A DNA stretch of 64,000 nucleotides, taken from positions 6,671,737 through 6,735,736 of the forward strand of contig OZ022240.1 of the NCBI GenBank assembly GCA_963978895.1, in the 5' to 3' direction. The notes beneath the pieces are model-generated. The model was not told the origin of the DNA, did not search any database, and worked only from the letters and a program-made list of their open reading frames with translations. This DNA comes from Erpobdella octoculata. Lineage: Eukaryota; Annelida; Clitellata; Hirudinida; Erpobdellidae. The translations under genes and the position numbers were made by a program. Numbering within the stretch: the stretch's first letter is position 1; the number at the start of each line of letters is the position of its first letter. Shown here in pieces: positions 48,310 to 64,000 of the stretch.

Positions 48310-48490
48310 ATCGAGTATTAACTTCACTGCCAGACTTGCTTGCTTGAATGTTTGCAAACCTTGAAAGTTAAAATTAACCAACTTCCCATTATCCGATCGA
48401 GCTGAAATTTGAAATATAGGCTTGCTCCTCATGACAATGCATTCTATTAAAGTTTGAAAATGTTTTGAGAAATTTTTTGTAATCAAAAAC
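48310..48490 (+). repeat. SINE-like repeat shared with 23685-23870
   Basis: It has the same order of blocks as 23685-23870, ending directly at the hAT target duplication at 48492. Confidence 0.65.
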
Positions 48491-48499
48491 AATAATTAC

Positions 48500-49403
48500 C
48501 AGTGATGGGCAGTAACTAAAAATTAATAGTTAAACTATTGCTGTAACTTACTTTTTTAAAAGTAGTTAAACTATCAACTAACTAACTTTTTATCTAAAGA
48601 GTTTAAATTTAAATAAAACTTTTTTTTGTAGTTTAAATTTTTTGAACTAACTTTTTTATTTAATTGAATTTTAACAAACATATTTTTGACTGAAAATAAA
48701 CTATTTAAAGATTTAATAAATAATAAACATGTTAATTAATGGAAATAACAATAGTATTCACATTTAATTTTGTATAATGTTAAAATTTTCCAAAAGTTTT
48801 AACAATAACAACATTCAAACTAATTTTTTAATGTGTTCCATCTTGAGTTTTCATTGGCTCTAGTTCGAAAGTTGTCATGTGCTGTACAGTCTGTATAAAT
48901 AGTTCTTTTTTTGAGAATCCCTCATTTGGTCTAGATAATTTAATTTAAACTTTGGTATGAGCATAGTTGCCAAATTATAATCATCAGATTTAAAAACTTC
49001 TTGGAAACGGGTTTCTAAACAATTTATAAGCACATAAATTAATGGCACCATTAATTTTTCTTCTGTACAATTCAACTTGTATATAACTCCCTTAATAGTT
49101 AGAATAACCATACCAATAAAACTGTCATTTTCGCTTTGCAGCATATCTATTGCCATTGCCACTGGTCTCATAACTCGCACATATGCTTCCAAAAAGATTA
49201 GATCATCCTCTGAAATTTTGAGTTACAATTTTAGAAAAATGTTAGTTAAACTTTTTTAGTTGTAACTAAAAAAAATGTAGTTAAACTGATGATTTAACTA
49301 AACTTTTAAAAAAAGTTAAACTTTCTATTTAACTTTTTAAAAAGATTTTAACTGAAAGTTAGTTGCTTTTTAGTTAAAACTTTGTACCTTTTGTCCATCA
49401 CTG
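48500..49403 (-). mobile_element. hAT transposon with transposase remnant
   Basis: The ends are CAGTGATGGGCAG... and ...TTGTCCATCACTG, with a perfect 8-bp target duplication ataattac (48492-48499 and 49404-49411). Subterminal regions are full of 'agttaaact' motifs. A minus-strand frame (48875-49192) encodes EAYVRVMRPVAMAIDMLQSE, IGMVILTIKGVIYKL and LIPKFKLNYL. This is the C-terminal half of a hAT transposase of the kind related to ZBED4 and similar domesticated genes. The catalytic N-terminal half is missing, so this is an internally deleted copy. Confidence 0.88.
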
Positions 49404-49411
49404 ATAATTAC

Positions 49412-50266
49412 CTATGTTTTAAAACAAATCAAATACAATATATATAAATTCTAAATAATTTCATTTTAAAAAACAGTTTTTTGCAAAAAAAAATGACAAA
49501 CCGACAAATTCAGAAATATAAGAGATTTTTATAAAATTAAGATGGATCCCAATTGACAGTCTCGAAAGAAGAAATAGTTGCTTCCTGACAAGTTTTAAAC
49601 AAAAACTTGCAGTGTTATTTTTTTTTCAAACTGGGATACCATTTGGCAACTTCTGCACCAGTTTAGCGGCTTTTTTCTATGTGGTGATGGTACTTATAAT
49701 AAAAAGAAAACATGTGTGACTGATGAACATTTTCAACAAAGGCCGCTTTTAAAGGCAAAAAATGTGGTTGCATTGTAATTTGCTTTAAGAAAGCATTTTG
49801 TTTGTTTTATTTCTGTATTTATATTTTAGATTTTCCATTGAAATAAATCTTTTAGTTTACACATCTTGAGTGTCAACTGAATTTTATTTGTATTTTGAAT
49901 AAAAGTCTTCTAAAATAAGTATTTTGTGTTTTAGTATTTTGAGATCCTTGAAGAAGTAATTTGTATTTTATATACTTTTATAAAGTATTTTAGTACTTGG
50001 TATTTTAAATACTTTGCATTGCAGTCAGTATTTTGCCCATCTCTGCTATCCTTACTTGGTCAAATAGGGCCTTGTACTGTTTTAGGCGCCACCAAACGAC
50101 TGTCTTCATCATCGTTTCAAAGATTTCAATTCGAGACAGAATGAGAGAAGAGACTAGAAGTTGTAGAGAAGGATTATCCAGATTAGGAGCGCCCGGCCCC
50201 CCCCGAAACCTAGCCAAAATGGATTTTGAAGTGACGGGCGGGCCTATGAATTTGGGATATTTATAT
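49412..50266. other. no gene seen; possible hAT end near 50045
   Basis: AT-rich sequence. At 49910-50045, read on minus, there is a CAGAGATGGGCAAAATACTG terminus followed by repeated 'aaaatac' motifs, resembling one end of a hAT element. No partner end was found. Confidence 0.4.
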
Positions 50267-52160
50267 TGTTACGATATCACCAAATCGTATACCGGGCTCA
50301 ATAGAATGGTTTTGCAGTTTATTGGAAAAAAATAAATGAAGGCTTTGTTAAGGCTATTTATACCTTCTGGTCTATTAATAAATAAATAATTAATGTCCCT
50401 AATAAATGTTCTGAATCCGTTAAGGTTTATCAATAGGAAGTGGATCATCAAACCAGTGATTTTACATTATTACCCCCTTCTTAATTCTGTTCGTCCGAAC
50501 AGCATAGTCGCTTTTGAGAAATGCGACTCGGCCACGAACACCAAAATACCTTGATCTTTACTCGTGGCTTTGACCGCAATTCGCAAACAACATGGTCAAG
50601 TCCCTTGACCGTTTGATGCAGTTTCTTCCAGTCCTTCTTTGGCTCATCGTCGCCATATCTGCACGGTTCATCACAGCTTTTTTTGCATACCTCGTCCTGA
50701 ACATCTTTGCATGGTTTATCGGAACTGTCTGCTTTTTCTTTTTCCTTCACATCTTTTAGATCTTTCTCAAGAAACTCTTCAAAAGGTTTTTCGAAAACAC
50801 CTTCCATAAATCCATTAAATCCCTTCATCAGACTGTTATTTGATTTTACAATGACTCTTATAGTCTATCTGATCTAGAATCCTCTGTGGATTCATCTGAT
50901 TTAGAACCCTCGGTACCGTTCTCTGTTCTTGGCTCATCTTTTTCAGAGTTTTTGCTTGCTGCATTGCTATTGTTGTTTGGAGAAGTTCATCGCCGTCATG
51001 TTTGTTTTCTTCCAAGCTACAATCGAACGTTTTCTTTTCACATTCCCACTCGGCTCTTTCGTCGGTGTCAACTTTCGTATCGTCCAGCGGATCTTTCTTC
51101 AAATTATCGCCATCGTCTCCCAAATCAGTGTCTTCTTTTTTTGTCAAGTTAACTTTGACGTATTTCTCCATTGAAGTTTCGTCCGTTTCTAAATCCTCGG
51201 TTGCTTCATCCGAGTCAGATTCGTCTCTAAAATCTGACCCTGAATATTCGGTGCCGTCGTCTGTTATGGAGGCTTCCGTTTCAGAACCGTCGCTGTATGG
51301 GTAAAAGCCATAGTTGTTATTGCCATTATTATAATCATCATTGTCACTTTCATCCTGATCGTTTTGCATTTCGTTTTCAACATTTTTCTCATCTTTTTTA
51401 GTTTTGTTTTCAACGTCCAAACCGACTGTATCATAGTCACCATCTTTGCCAGGCTCGTCATCACCATCTTTGCATAGTTCATCTTGAACATCTTTGCAAG
51501 GTTCCTTATCATGACCGTCTTTGACAGGTACATCATCATGACCCACCTGACTTGTGCAGTCTGTGCGGCCGTCATCCGTCACATGCTCTGAGACACAGCT
51601 GGTGGACTCCAGTTCAAATTGGGTTTCGCCGCAGCAACCCACATCACCAGCAACCCGCTGGTCCAGAACCGTGTCCACCACTGCCTCAGCCAACCCTGCG
51701 ACCAAACTCTCAACAGTTGTACCGGCTGCTGCTACTTTGTTTTCGTGGCCAAGAATCATTCCTTCTCCTGTCTTCCCCTGTGCTGCCATGTTTTCTCTTG
51801 CTTGTTGTCTCTCTTCTTCCAGCAATTTCTTTTTCAATTTTCTCCGCCTAACCACAGCTCGTCAATATCAATGTCAGGCCCATAGCCTTCATTCACTAAC
51901 GCGGCTAAGAGGCGTTCCATAAGTTCGTCCTTTTTACCTGTATCGCTCAGGCCACGTTTCTCCAGCTCGTCTTTCATTTCACTCGCCCAAAGCTCATCCA
52001 ATGATTTCAAAACCATTTTTGCATCCCAATTCTGACACCAATGTTACGATATCACCAAATCGTATAACGGGCTCAATAGAATGGTTTTGCAGTGTATTGG
52101 AAAATAATAAATGAAGGCTTTGTTAAGGCTATTTATACCTTCTGGTCTATTAATAAATAT
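50267..52160 (-). mobile_element. non-autonomous LTR retrotransposon with SAP-domain ORF
   Basis: On minus, the 3' LTR is 50466-50267 (200 bp, TGTAAAATC...CGTAACA). The 5' LTR ends at 52042 and matches it to about 52160, where an (AT)n run replaces the rest. One base inside the 5' LTR is TGGTGTCAGAATTGGGATG, a primer-binding-site-like sequence. Inside the 3' LTR is the purine tract AAGAAGGGGG. The internal region is only about 1.6 kb and has no protease, RT or integrase, so mobility would depend on a partner element. The polarity and PBS place it among Ty3/gypsy-like elements, which is an inference. Confidence 0.85.
50481..52016 (-). CDS. SAP-domain gag-like protein of the LTR element (interrupted frames)
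   Basis: Three consecutive minus-strand frames. The first (52016-51834) is a SAP domain: LDELWASEMKDELEKRGLSD, KKDELMERLL. It overlaps the second (51855-50836, 339 codons) by about 20 bases in another phase, so a frameshift separates them. The second frame is basic at first (RRRKLKKKLLEEERQQ), then very acidic with KEPCKDVQDELCKDGDDEPG-like repeats. A third frame (50828-50481) repeats KPCKDVQDEVCK and ends just before the polypurine tract. SAP domains bind DNA or chromatin, and some retroelement Gag proteins carry one. There is no zinc knuckle. It is probably a decayed gag, but the long open acidic frame is notable. Confidence 0.65.
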
Positions 52161-52294
52161 ATATATATATATATATATAAACTCAAGAATTTTTACAAAA
52201 AACATTGTTATCAAAGAAATCCTTTACTGAATAAACGAATTGCAAATAATTGTGAATTAGCCAATTATTCTACTCATCTACATGCATAATTTCT

Positions 52295-52362
52295 TATGTA
52301 TGTATGTATGTATGTATGTATGTATGTATGTATGTATGTATGTATGTATATATGTATATATG
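52295..52362. repeat. (TATG)n microsatellite
   Basis: A tetranucleotide array TATG with some TATATG variants. It is the reverse complement of the (CATA) motif seen at 16409 and 62808. Confidence 0.9.
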
Positions 52363-52439
52363 TATGCATAAAATAATATATAATTAGATTTAAACAAATC
52401 CGTTATAGTAAATATATATTAAATATATTAGTCAAAAAA

Positions 52440-52620
52440 ATAAATTTAAAAAAATTTTTTCCTTGCCTCTTTATTTGAGTCAACGAACTAAAATTTTTGA
52501 ATCTAAAACAATCGAAAAGTGGGTGATTTTTCGTTTCTAAGATTTGATCACACCAGTCAAACAAACCAACAAACAAACAAACAGAGAGACGAGTGAAGTT
52601 AAATAAAAGCATTTAAAAAA
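52440..52620 (-). repeat. SINE-like repeat
   Basis: Read on minus: 'aaatgcttttatttaacttcactcgtctctctg' then a GTTTGTTTGTTTG run, 'gatcaaatcttagaaacgaaaaatcaccc' and 'ttagttcgttgactcaaata'. It is the same family as 10755-11035. Confidence 0.75.
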
Positions 52621-52849
52621 TTGTAATTAAAAAAATTATTATTTTTGTTTAAAAAAATCAAATGCAATTAAATAAATGTTTGCTTTTTTTAAGAAAAATT
52701 TGAAATAAATGAAAAGCCGACGAACTTTAAAATAAAAGGAATTTTTGAAAAAAACATAGTTGTTTACGGGTTACTTGTTATTCTATTTAAAACATTAATG
52801 CATTTGTAAAGCAACTATTAAATTAACTAGAAATAGCCCGTCAAAAATT

Positions 52850-55531
52850 ACTGTTTTATGTTGTATGTGAAGCATAAATGGAATGCAGTACAGAGGGAAG
52901 ATATATACAATGATATGTTTAAAGAAAGTGTATGGTGTGAAATAGGACAAAAAAATAGTAAGTTATTAATCGGAGTATGCTATAGAGTTCCCAATGCTGA
53001 TGAAGAAGTTGATAAGGGGCTTTATGAATTAATTTCTAAGGCTAACAAGGAATCTGTAATCATAATGGGTGATTTCAATTTTCACGTTAACTGGCATTCT
53101 TTGGAAGGAGAAACTCATAAAGATAGACAATTTATGCAATTTATTGAGGATGAATTCATGTCACAGTTAATTAGAGAGCCTACTAGAAGTAAAAATACTT
53201 TAGACTTATTACTGACTGCAGACATAAGTTTGGTAAATAATATAACTGTAGGTGAATGTTTTGGCACTAGCGATCACCAGGTTATTAGATGGGATTTGGT
53301 CATGAATCATGACAGGCAGAGTTGTTCAGATGTAATTCGCTACAACTACTTTAAGGCAGACTACAGTCTAATAAGAGAAAGCATTACAAGAGAAAATCTT
53401 ATGGACAGAGTTAAGAGTACTAATGTTGAGATCAGCTGGAAGCTATTTGTTCAGTGCATGCACGAAATTATTGAAAAGTATATTCCAAAACAAAGAAACC
53501 AAAATAAAAAAAATCCCTGGATGACTAGGTTGATTATAAAAAAACAGAGAGCCAAAAATAAAGCATGGAAAAAATATCGAGAGCTGGTAACTATGGGTTC
53601 TGAAGAAGAAAGATCAAGCAAACTAAGTGAGTTGGAAAAAAAATACAGAAAGATAAGAAATGACACCAAACAGACTATTAGAAGGACTATTGTAGACTAT
53701 GAACAAAAGCTGACAGAAAACATAAAAAGGGACAGCAAAAGCTTTTTCAAATATGTGAGAAGTAGGCAAAAAAAGAAAGATAAAGTAGGTCCTTTAAAGG
53801 ATGCAGATGGAAATTTAATTACTAATGATGAAGTCACAGCGGATTTGTTGAACAAGTATTTTGGGTCAGTCTTTACTGAAGAAAACATTAAAAATATTCC
53901 TGTAGCAAGTAAGAAGTTTCAAGGTGATGGAAAAGATGTCAAAAGAGAAGTTATCTTCACAAAAAGCCGAGTTACTGAGATGCTGAAGTGTTTGAAAGTA
54001 GACAAAACACCAGGAATTGATGCACTTCATCCGAAGTTTCTATTTGAAGTAAGAGAGGAAATTGGAGAAGTAATGGCAGAGTTAATGAATAAGTCAATGC
54101 AAACAGGTGAAATACCACAGGACTGGAGGGATGCAATTGTTGTTCCACTATTTAAAAAGGGCAATAGAAGTGAAGCAAGTAACTATAGACCTGTCAGCCT
54201 GACCTGCATTATCTGCAAAGTTATGGAAAGAATTATCAAGGATGATATGATGAGACATATGGAAGAGCATAAGATAATTAAAGATAGTCAGCATGGGTTT
54301 ATGAACAATAAATCATGTTTGACTAATTTATTAGAATTTTTTGAAGATACTTATGATTTTTTGGATGCAGTACCATCAGTTGATGTAGTTTATTTAGACT
54401 TTGCCAAAGCTTTTGACAAAGTGCCTCATCAGAGACTGCGTAAGAAACTTGAGGCAATAGGCATAGAAGGAAAGCTATTAGAATGGATAGGAGGTTGGTT
54501 GCTTGATAGAAGACAAAGAGTTGCAATAAATGGGATGAAATCAAAATGGATTAGTGTCACAAGTGGTGTTCCACAGGGATCAGTTTTGGGACCAACCTTA
54601 TTCTTAGTTTACATCAACGACTTAGACGATGGGATTAAGTCAAGAATTTATAAGTTTGCTGATGACACGAAGCTGTGCAGAGCAATAAAGACTGAGGAGG
54701 ATGCTGAAGTGCTCAGAGATGACTTGAAAAAATTATATAAATGGTCACAGGACTGGCAGATGTTATTTAATGTAGAAAAGTGCTCTGTCATGCATATGGG
54801 CAAGCGAAATCAAAAATGTAGGTATAAGATGAACGGCACAACATTGAAAGAAACAACGGAAGAAAGAGACTTGGGTATTCTGGTGCATAATAGTGCCAAA
54901 CCATCAATACAATGTGCTAAAGCAGCCAATAGAGGGAATCAGGTGCTAGGCATAATTAAAAGAACTATGGTGAGCAGAGACAAGGACTTAATTCTAAAAC
55001 TATATAAGACACTAGTAAGACCGCATTTGGAATATTGTGTGCAGGTGTGGAGTCCTTCACTTAAACAAGACATTAATATTCTAGAAAGGGTACAGAGGAG
55101 AGCTACGAAAATAATTAATGGAATGCATGGTTTAAGCTATGAAGAGAGATTGTTGAGGTGTAGGCTGACGACCCTTGAGAGAAGGAGAATAAGAGGAGAC
55201 TTAATACTAGTATATAATATATTGAATAATGGTCTTAATCTTGATCCAGACAAGTTTTTTACTAGAGTTTCCAACAGAAATACAAGAGGTCATCCGATGA
55301 AGCTTTACAAAGACAGGACAGGACCTTTGAAGCGGACGTTTTTCAGCGCAAGAATCATCAACGAGTGGAACAAACTAAAAGAAGATGTTGCAAATGCTCA
55401 GACTTTGAATGAATTCAAATCGAAACTTTCGTTATGTAACTTTTAGTTTTTAAAAAAGTAGTGAATATTATACAGTCAATTTTGATTCCTTATTCACTAT
55501 AATAAAGTTATGTTATGTTATGTTATGTATG
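52850..55531 (+). mobile_element. CR1/L2-like LINE, 5'-truncated, 3' tail (TTATG)n
   Basis: The element begins within the endonuclease coding region and ends with 'aataaag' followed by (TTATG)4. It is inserted in a copy of an interspersed repeat. Its left flank (52829-52857) matches 55606-55634, and the sequence after its 3' end (from 55532, 'tttaagtctcattg') matches what follows at 55635. It lies between the two PARP genes. Confidence 0.88.
52858..55446 (+). CDS. LINE ORF2: APE endonuclease (partial) + reverse transcriptase, 862 codons
   Basis: One uninterrupted frame. Residues 1-145 are the C-terminal part of an APE-like endonuclease: GDFNFHVNW, ready NTLDLLLT and the catalytic SDH at 138-140. 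A linker follows (residues ~190-330, KKNPWMTRLIIKKQRAK, FFKYVRSRQKKK). The RT has KTPGIDALHPKF, NYRPVSLTCIICKVMERI, VVYLDFAKAFDKVPHQ, GVPQGSVLGPTLFLVYINDL and the catalytic FADD at 600-603. C-terminal blocks are LVRPHLEYCVQVWSPSLKQD, NTRGHPMKLYK and FFSARIINEWNKL. By family knowledge this enzyme copies LINE RNA at a nicked target. The N-terminal endonuclease motifs are missing, so the element cannot be autonomous, but the intact frame points to a young insertion. Confidence 0.93.
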   Translation: MLYVKHKWNAVQREDIYNDMFKESVWCEIGQKNSKLLIGVCYRVPNADEEVDKGLYELISKANKESVIIMGDFNFHVNWHSLEGETHKDRQFMQFIEDEFMSQLIREPTRSKNTLDLLLTADISLVNNITVGECFGTSDHQVIRWDLVMNHDRQSCSDVIRYNYFKADYSLIRESITRENLMDRVKSTNVEISWKLFVQCMHEIIEKYIPKQRNQNKKNPWMTRLIIKKQRAKNKAWKKYRELVTMGSEEERSSKLSELEKKYRKIRNDTKQTIRRTIVDYEQKLTENIKRDSKSFFKYVRSRQKKKDKVGPLKDADGNLITNDEVTADLLNKYFGSVFTEENIKNIPVASKKFQGDGKDVKREVIFTKSRVTEMLKCLKVDKTPGIDALHPKFLFEVREEIGEVMAELMNKSMQTGEIPQDWRDAIVVPLFKKGNRSEASNYRPVSLTCIICKVMERIIKDDMMRHMEEHKIIKDSQHGFMNNKSCLTNLLEFFEDTYDFLDAVPSVDVVYLDFAKAFDKVPHQRLRKKLEAIGIEGKLLEWIGGWLLDRRQRVAINGMKSKWISVTSGVPQGSVLGPTLFLVYINDLDDGIKSRIYKFADDTKLCRAIKTEEDAEVLRDDLKKLYKWSQDWQMLFNVEKCSVMHMGKRNQKCRYKMNGTTLKETTEERDLGILVHNSAKPSIQCAKAANRGNQVLGIIKRTMVSRDKDLILKLYKTLVRPHLEYCVQVWSPSLKQDINILERVQRRATKIINGMHGLSYEERLLRCRLTTLERRRIRGDLILVYNILNNGLNLDPDKFFTRVSNRNTRGHPMKLYKDRTGPLKRTFFSARIINEWNKLKEDVANAQTLNEFKSKLSLCNF

Positions 55532-55605
55532 TTTAAGTCTCATTGTTATATATACATATGCGTTAGCAAATTTTTTCCTTTATTTGAATATCTTTCATAT
55601 TTTCG

Positions 55606-55953
<348 letters not shown>

Positions 55954-56241
55954 GCGTTAGCAAATTTTTTCCTTTATTTGAATATCTTTCATATTTCTAA
56001 ATCGAGTCTATTGAGATACAAGTTTTCGTGAAAAACTCGCTTTTTTCTTTACTTGTGTTGATCATTAGGACTGACAGTTTACAATTACATAATAACTTTT
56101 ATTACACACATGCGCGCACTAATTATAGCACTTTCGACAAAACCAGAAATGTTCACCTACGAAAAAAATTCGCTTGTTACTTCGTTATCATTTATTAATG
56201 TATATGGATTTTCCCACACTTAACCGATGTAGCGTTTCGAT

Positions 56242-61822
<5,581 letters not shown>

Positions 61823-62204
61823 CATTATGACTCTCAAATGATAAATGTTTTTAATTTTTTGTCTATGATAGAAACAGACACTTATAGTTTTTGGTTTAAT
61901 GAAAAAGTGATGGGGTTTAGGTAATAAAATCTGAAATATTACAATCAAGTTCATTGTTCAAAAGAAAAAACTGTCTGGTTAGGAACAGAAATAGTTCTAA
62001 CGTTTGCAAATGCCATTCCAATTTTAATTCTCAGGCGAATGATGGGATTATATAAATAAATATTACCATATTAACTAGCTTAACTGCTGGAAGTTTCCAT
62101 GTTGAATCTATATTTCTGGCCTAGTTTTTTTTTGTTATATGTCATTTCAATAACATTTGATTTAATAAATGCTGATCATTTCCATTAAGTGGTATGGGAC
62201 ATAT

Positions 62205-62876
<672 letters not shown>

Positions 62877-63850
62877 ACCAATGCTTTTATTAACTCGTCG
62901 TCTCTGTTTCTCTGTCTGTCTGTTTCTCTGTCTGTTTCAAATCTTGCAATCAATTTTTGAGTTACTTCCTGATGATAGATTTTTTTCAAATTTTGCATAC
63001 ATGCTCAAAATAGAAGACAATGCAATATTCAATTATTAGTTTTACAATAAGTCAATTAATTTAGTTAATTTTCTTGAGGGTTTTATCGAGGGGTTTCTTG
63101 AGGGTTTTCTTGAGGGTTTTCTTGAGGGTTTTCTTGACCACAAAACGCTAACCGACTGGCAGACTATTTTACCAAGTTAACACGAACCACACTCACTGAC
63201 CGCGATTCTCAAGCGTGTACGAAATTTTCATGAAAATAGTTGAGATATTTAAATTCGATGCTTTTTGATGATATTTTTATTTGTGTTTTAATTACATATA
63301 AGAGCATTGGTTTGAAAAATTCGTTTTTAATTTACTTGTTATAAAATTCATTCCGACTTAGGCAACCTCACATTGCCAGGCAAAAGTTAACACGAACCAC
63401 ACTCACTGACCGCGATTCTCAAGCGTGTACGAAATTTTCATGAAAATAGTTGAGATATTTAAATTCGATGCTTTTTGATGATATTTTTATTATTATTACC
63501 AATGCTTTTATTAACTCGTCGTCTCTGTTTCTCTGTCTGTCTGTTTGTTTCTCTGTCTGTTTCAAATCTTGCAATCAATTTTTGAGTCACTTCCTGATGA
63601 TAGATTTTTTTCAAATTTTGCATACATGCTCAAAATAGAAGACAATGCAATATTCAATTATTAGTTTTACAATAAGTCAATTAATTTGGTTAATTTTAAT
63701 TAATTTCGATATTTCGATATAATTAAGATATTTCGACTTTAATATAAAATAAAAGAGTAATATAAGAAAAAATTGATTGCAAAATTTGTGTTTTAATTAC
63801 ATATAAGAGCATTGGTTTTAAAAATTCGTTTTTAATTTACTTGTTATATA
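62877..63850 (+). repeat. rearranged local duplication (A-B-C / B-A-C)
   Basis: Three blocks occur twice in different order. A, a SINE-like block, is at 62878-63060 and 63498-63685. B, 'acacgaaccacactcactgaccgc' onward, is at 63179-63282 and 63389-63492. C, 'gtgttttaattacatataagagcattgg', is at 63283-63345 and 63788-63850. A 12-bp 'gagggttttctt' minisatellite (63074-63136) follows the first A. Confidence 0.8.
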
Positions 63851-64000
63851 TATAGATAGATTTTATATATATGGTATGGGACTGTCGAATAAAATTCTTT
63901 GTCAATTGTTTTGAAATTTCTGTTGTAGGCATAGTTAATTATTTACTCTTTTTTTTGTTGAACTTAAAATAGTAGACTTATTTTATTTAAATGTCATCTT

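Noticed and set aside
50005..50335. 100-codon plus-strand ORF and its antisense frame
   Set aside because: Runs from a hAT-like end across unique sequence into the LTR. No conserved motif.

Overview
The window is AT-rich, intron-rich nuclear DNA from an invertebrate metazoan. It has small exons in GT-AG introns of a few hundred bases, several animal gene families, many non-LTR retrotransposons, hAT elements and SINE-like repeats, and very long microsatellites. There are no operons or prokaryotic signals. The species cannot be named from the sequence alone.

Layout, left to right. Bases 346-1767 hold a hAT-like element. LSM3 (minus, 4286-6441) is complete in four exons and encodes 102 residues. 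Divergently placed is a single exon of Bicaudal-D (plus, ~7870-8123), preceded by a 356-bp tandem duplication. From 9.6 to 11 kb there is repeat debris. An incomplete concentrative nucleoside transporter (SLC28) copy, homologous to exons 4-9 only, lies on minus at 12041-15926. The 16-23 kb block is retrotransposons and microsatellites: a CR1/L2-like LINE fragment and two different R2-clade LINEs that both end in (TAG)n. The complete SLC28 gene (minus, 23560-29670; 12 exons, 622 residues) follows.

ATG7, the autophagy E1-like enzyme, occupies 32676-41447 on minus: 19 exons located, with only the extreme N-terminal exon missing. One of its 5' splice sites lies inside a 57-bp minisatellite and is repeated about ten times in frame. 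Bases 44001-61822 carry two tandem PARP12-like genes on plus (674 and 666 residues), each with CCCH fingers, two WWE domains and a mono-ADP-ribosyltransferase domain. They are separated by a hAT element with transposase remains, a non-autonomous LTR element with a SAP-domain gag-like ORF, and a CR1/L2-like LINE with an 862-codon ORF. The last 2 kb are repeats with a local rearranged duplication.

The host genes act in unrelated processes (U6 snRNP/mRNA decay, dynein cargo adaptor, nucleoside transport, autophagy, ADP-ribosylation), so their proximity implies no shared pathway. The shared theme is local duplication (SLC28 pair, PARP pair, BicD-flank repeat, ATG7 minisatellite) in repeat-saturated DNA. 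Exon boundaries were derived by hand from splice consensus, continuous phase and recalled family conservation. No alignment or transcript data were used.
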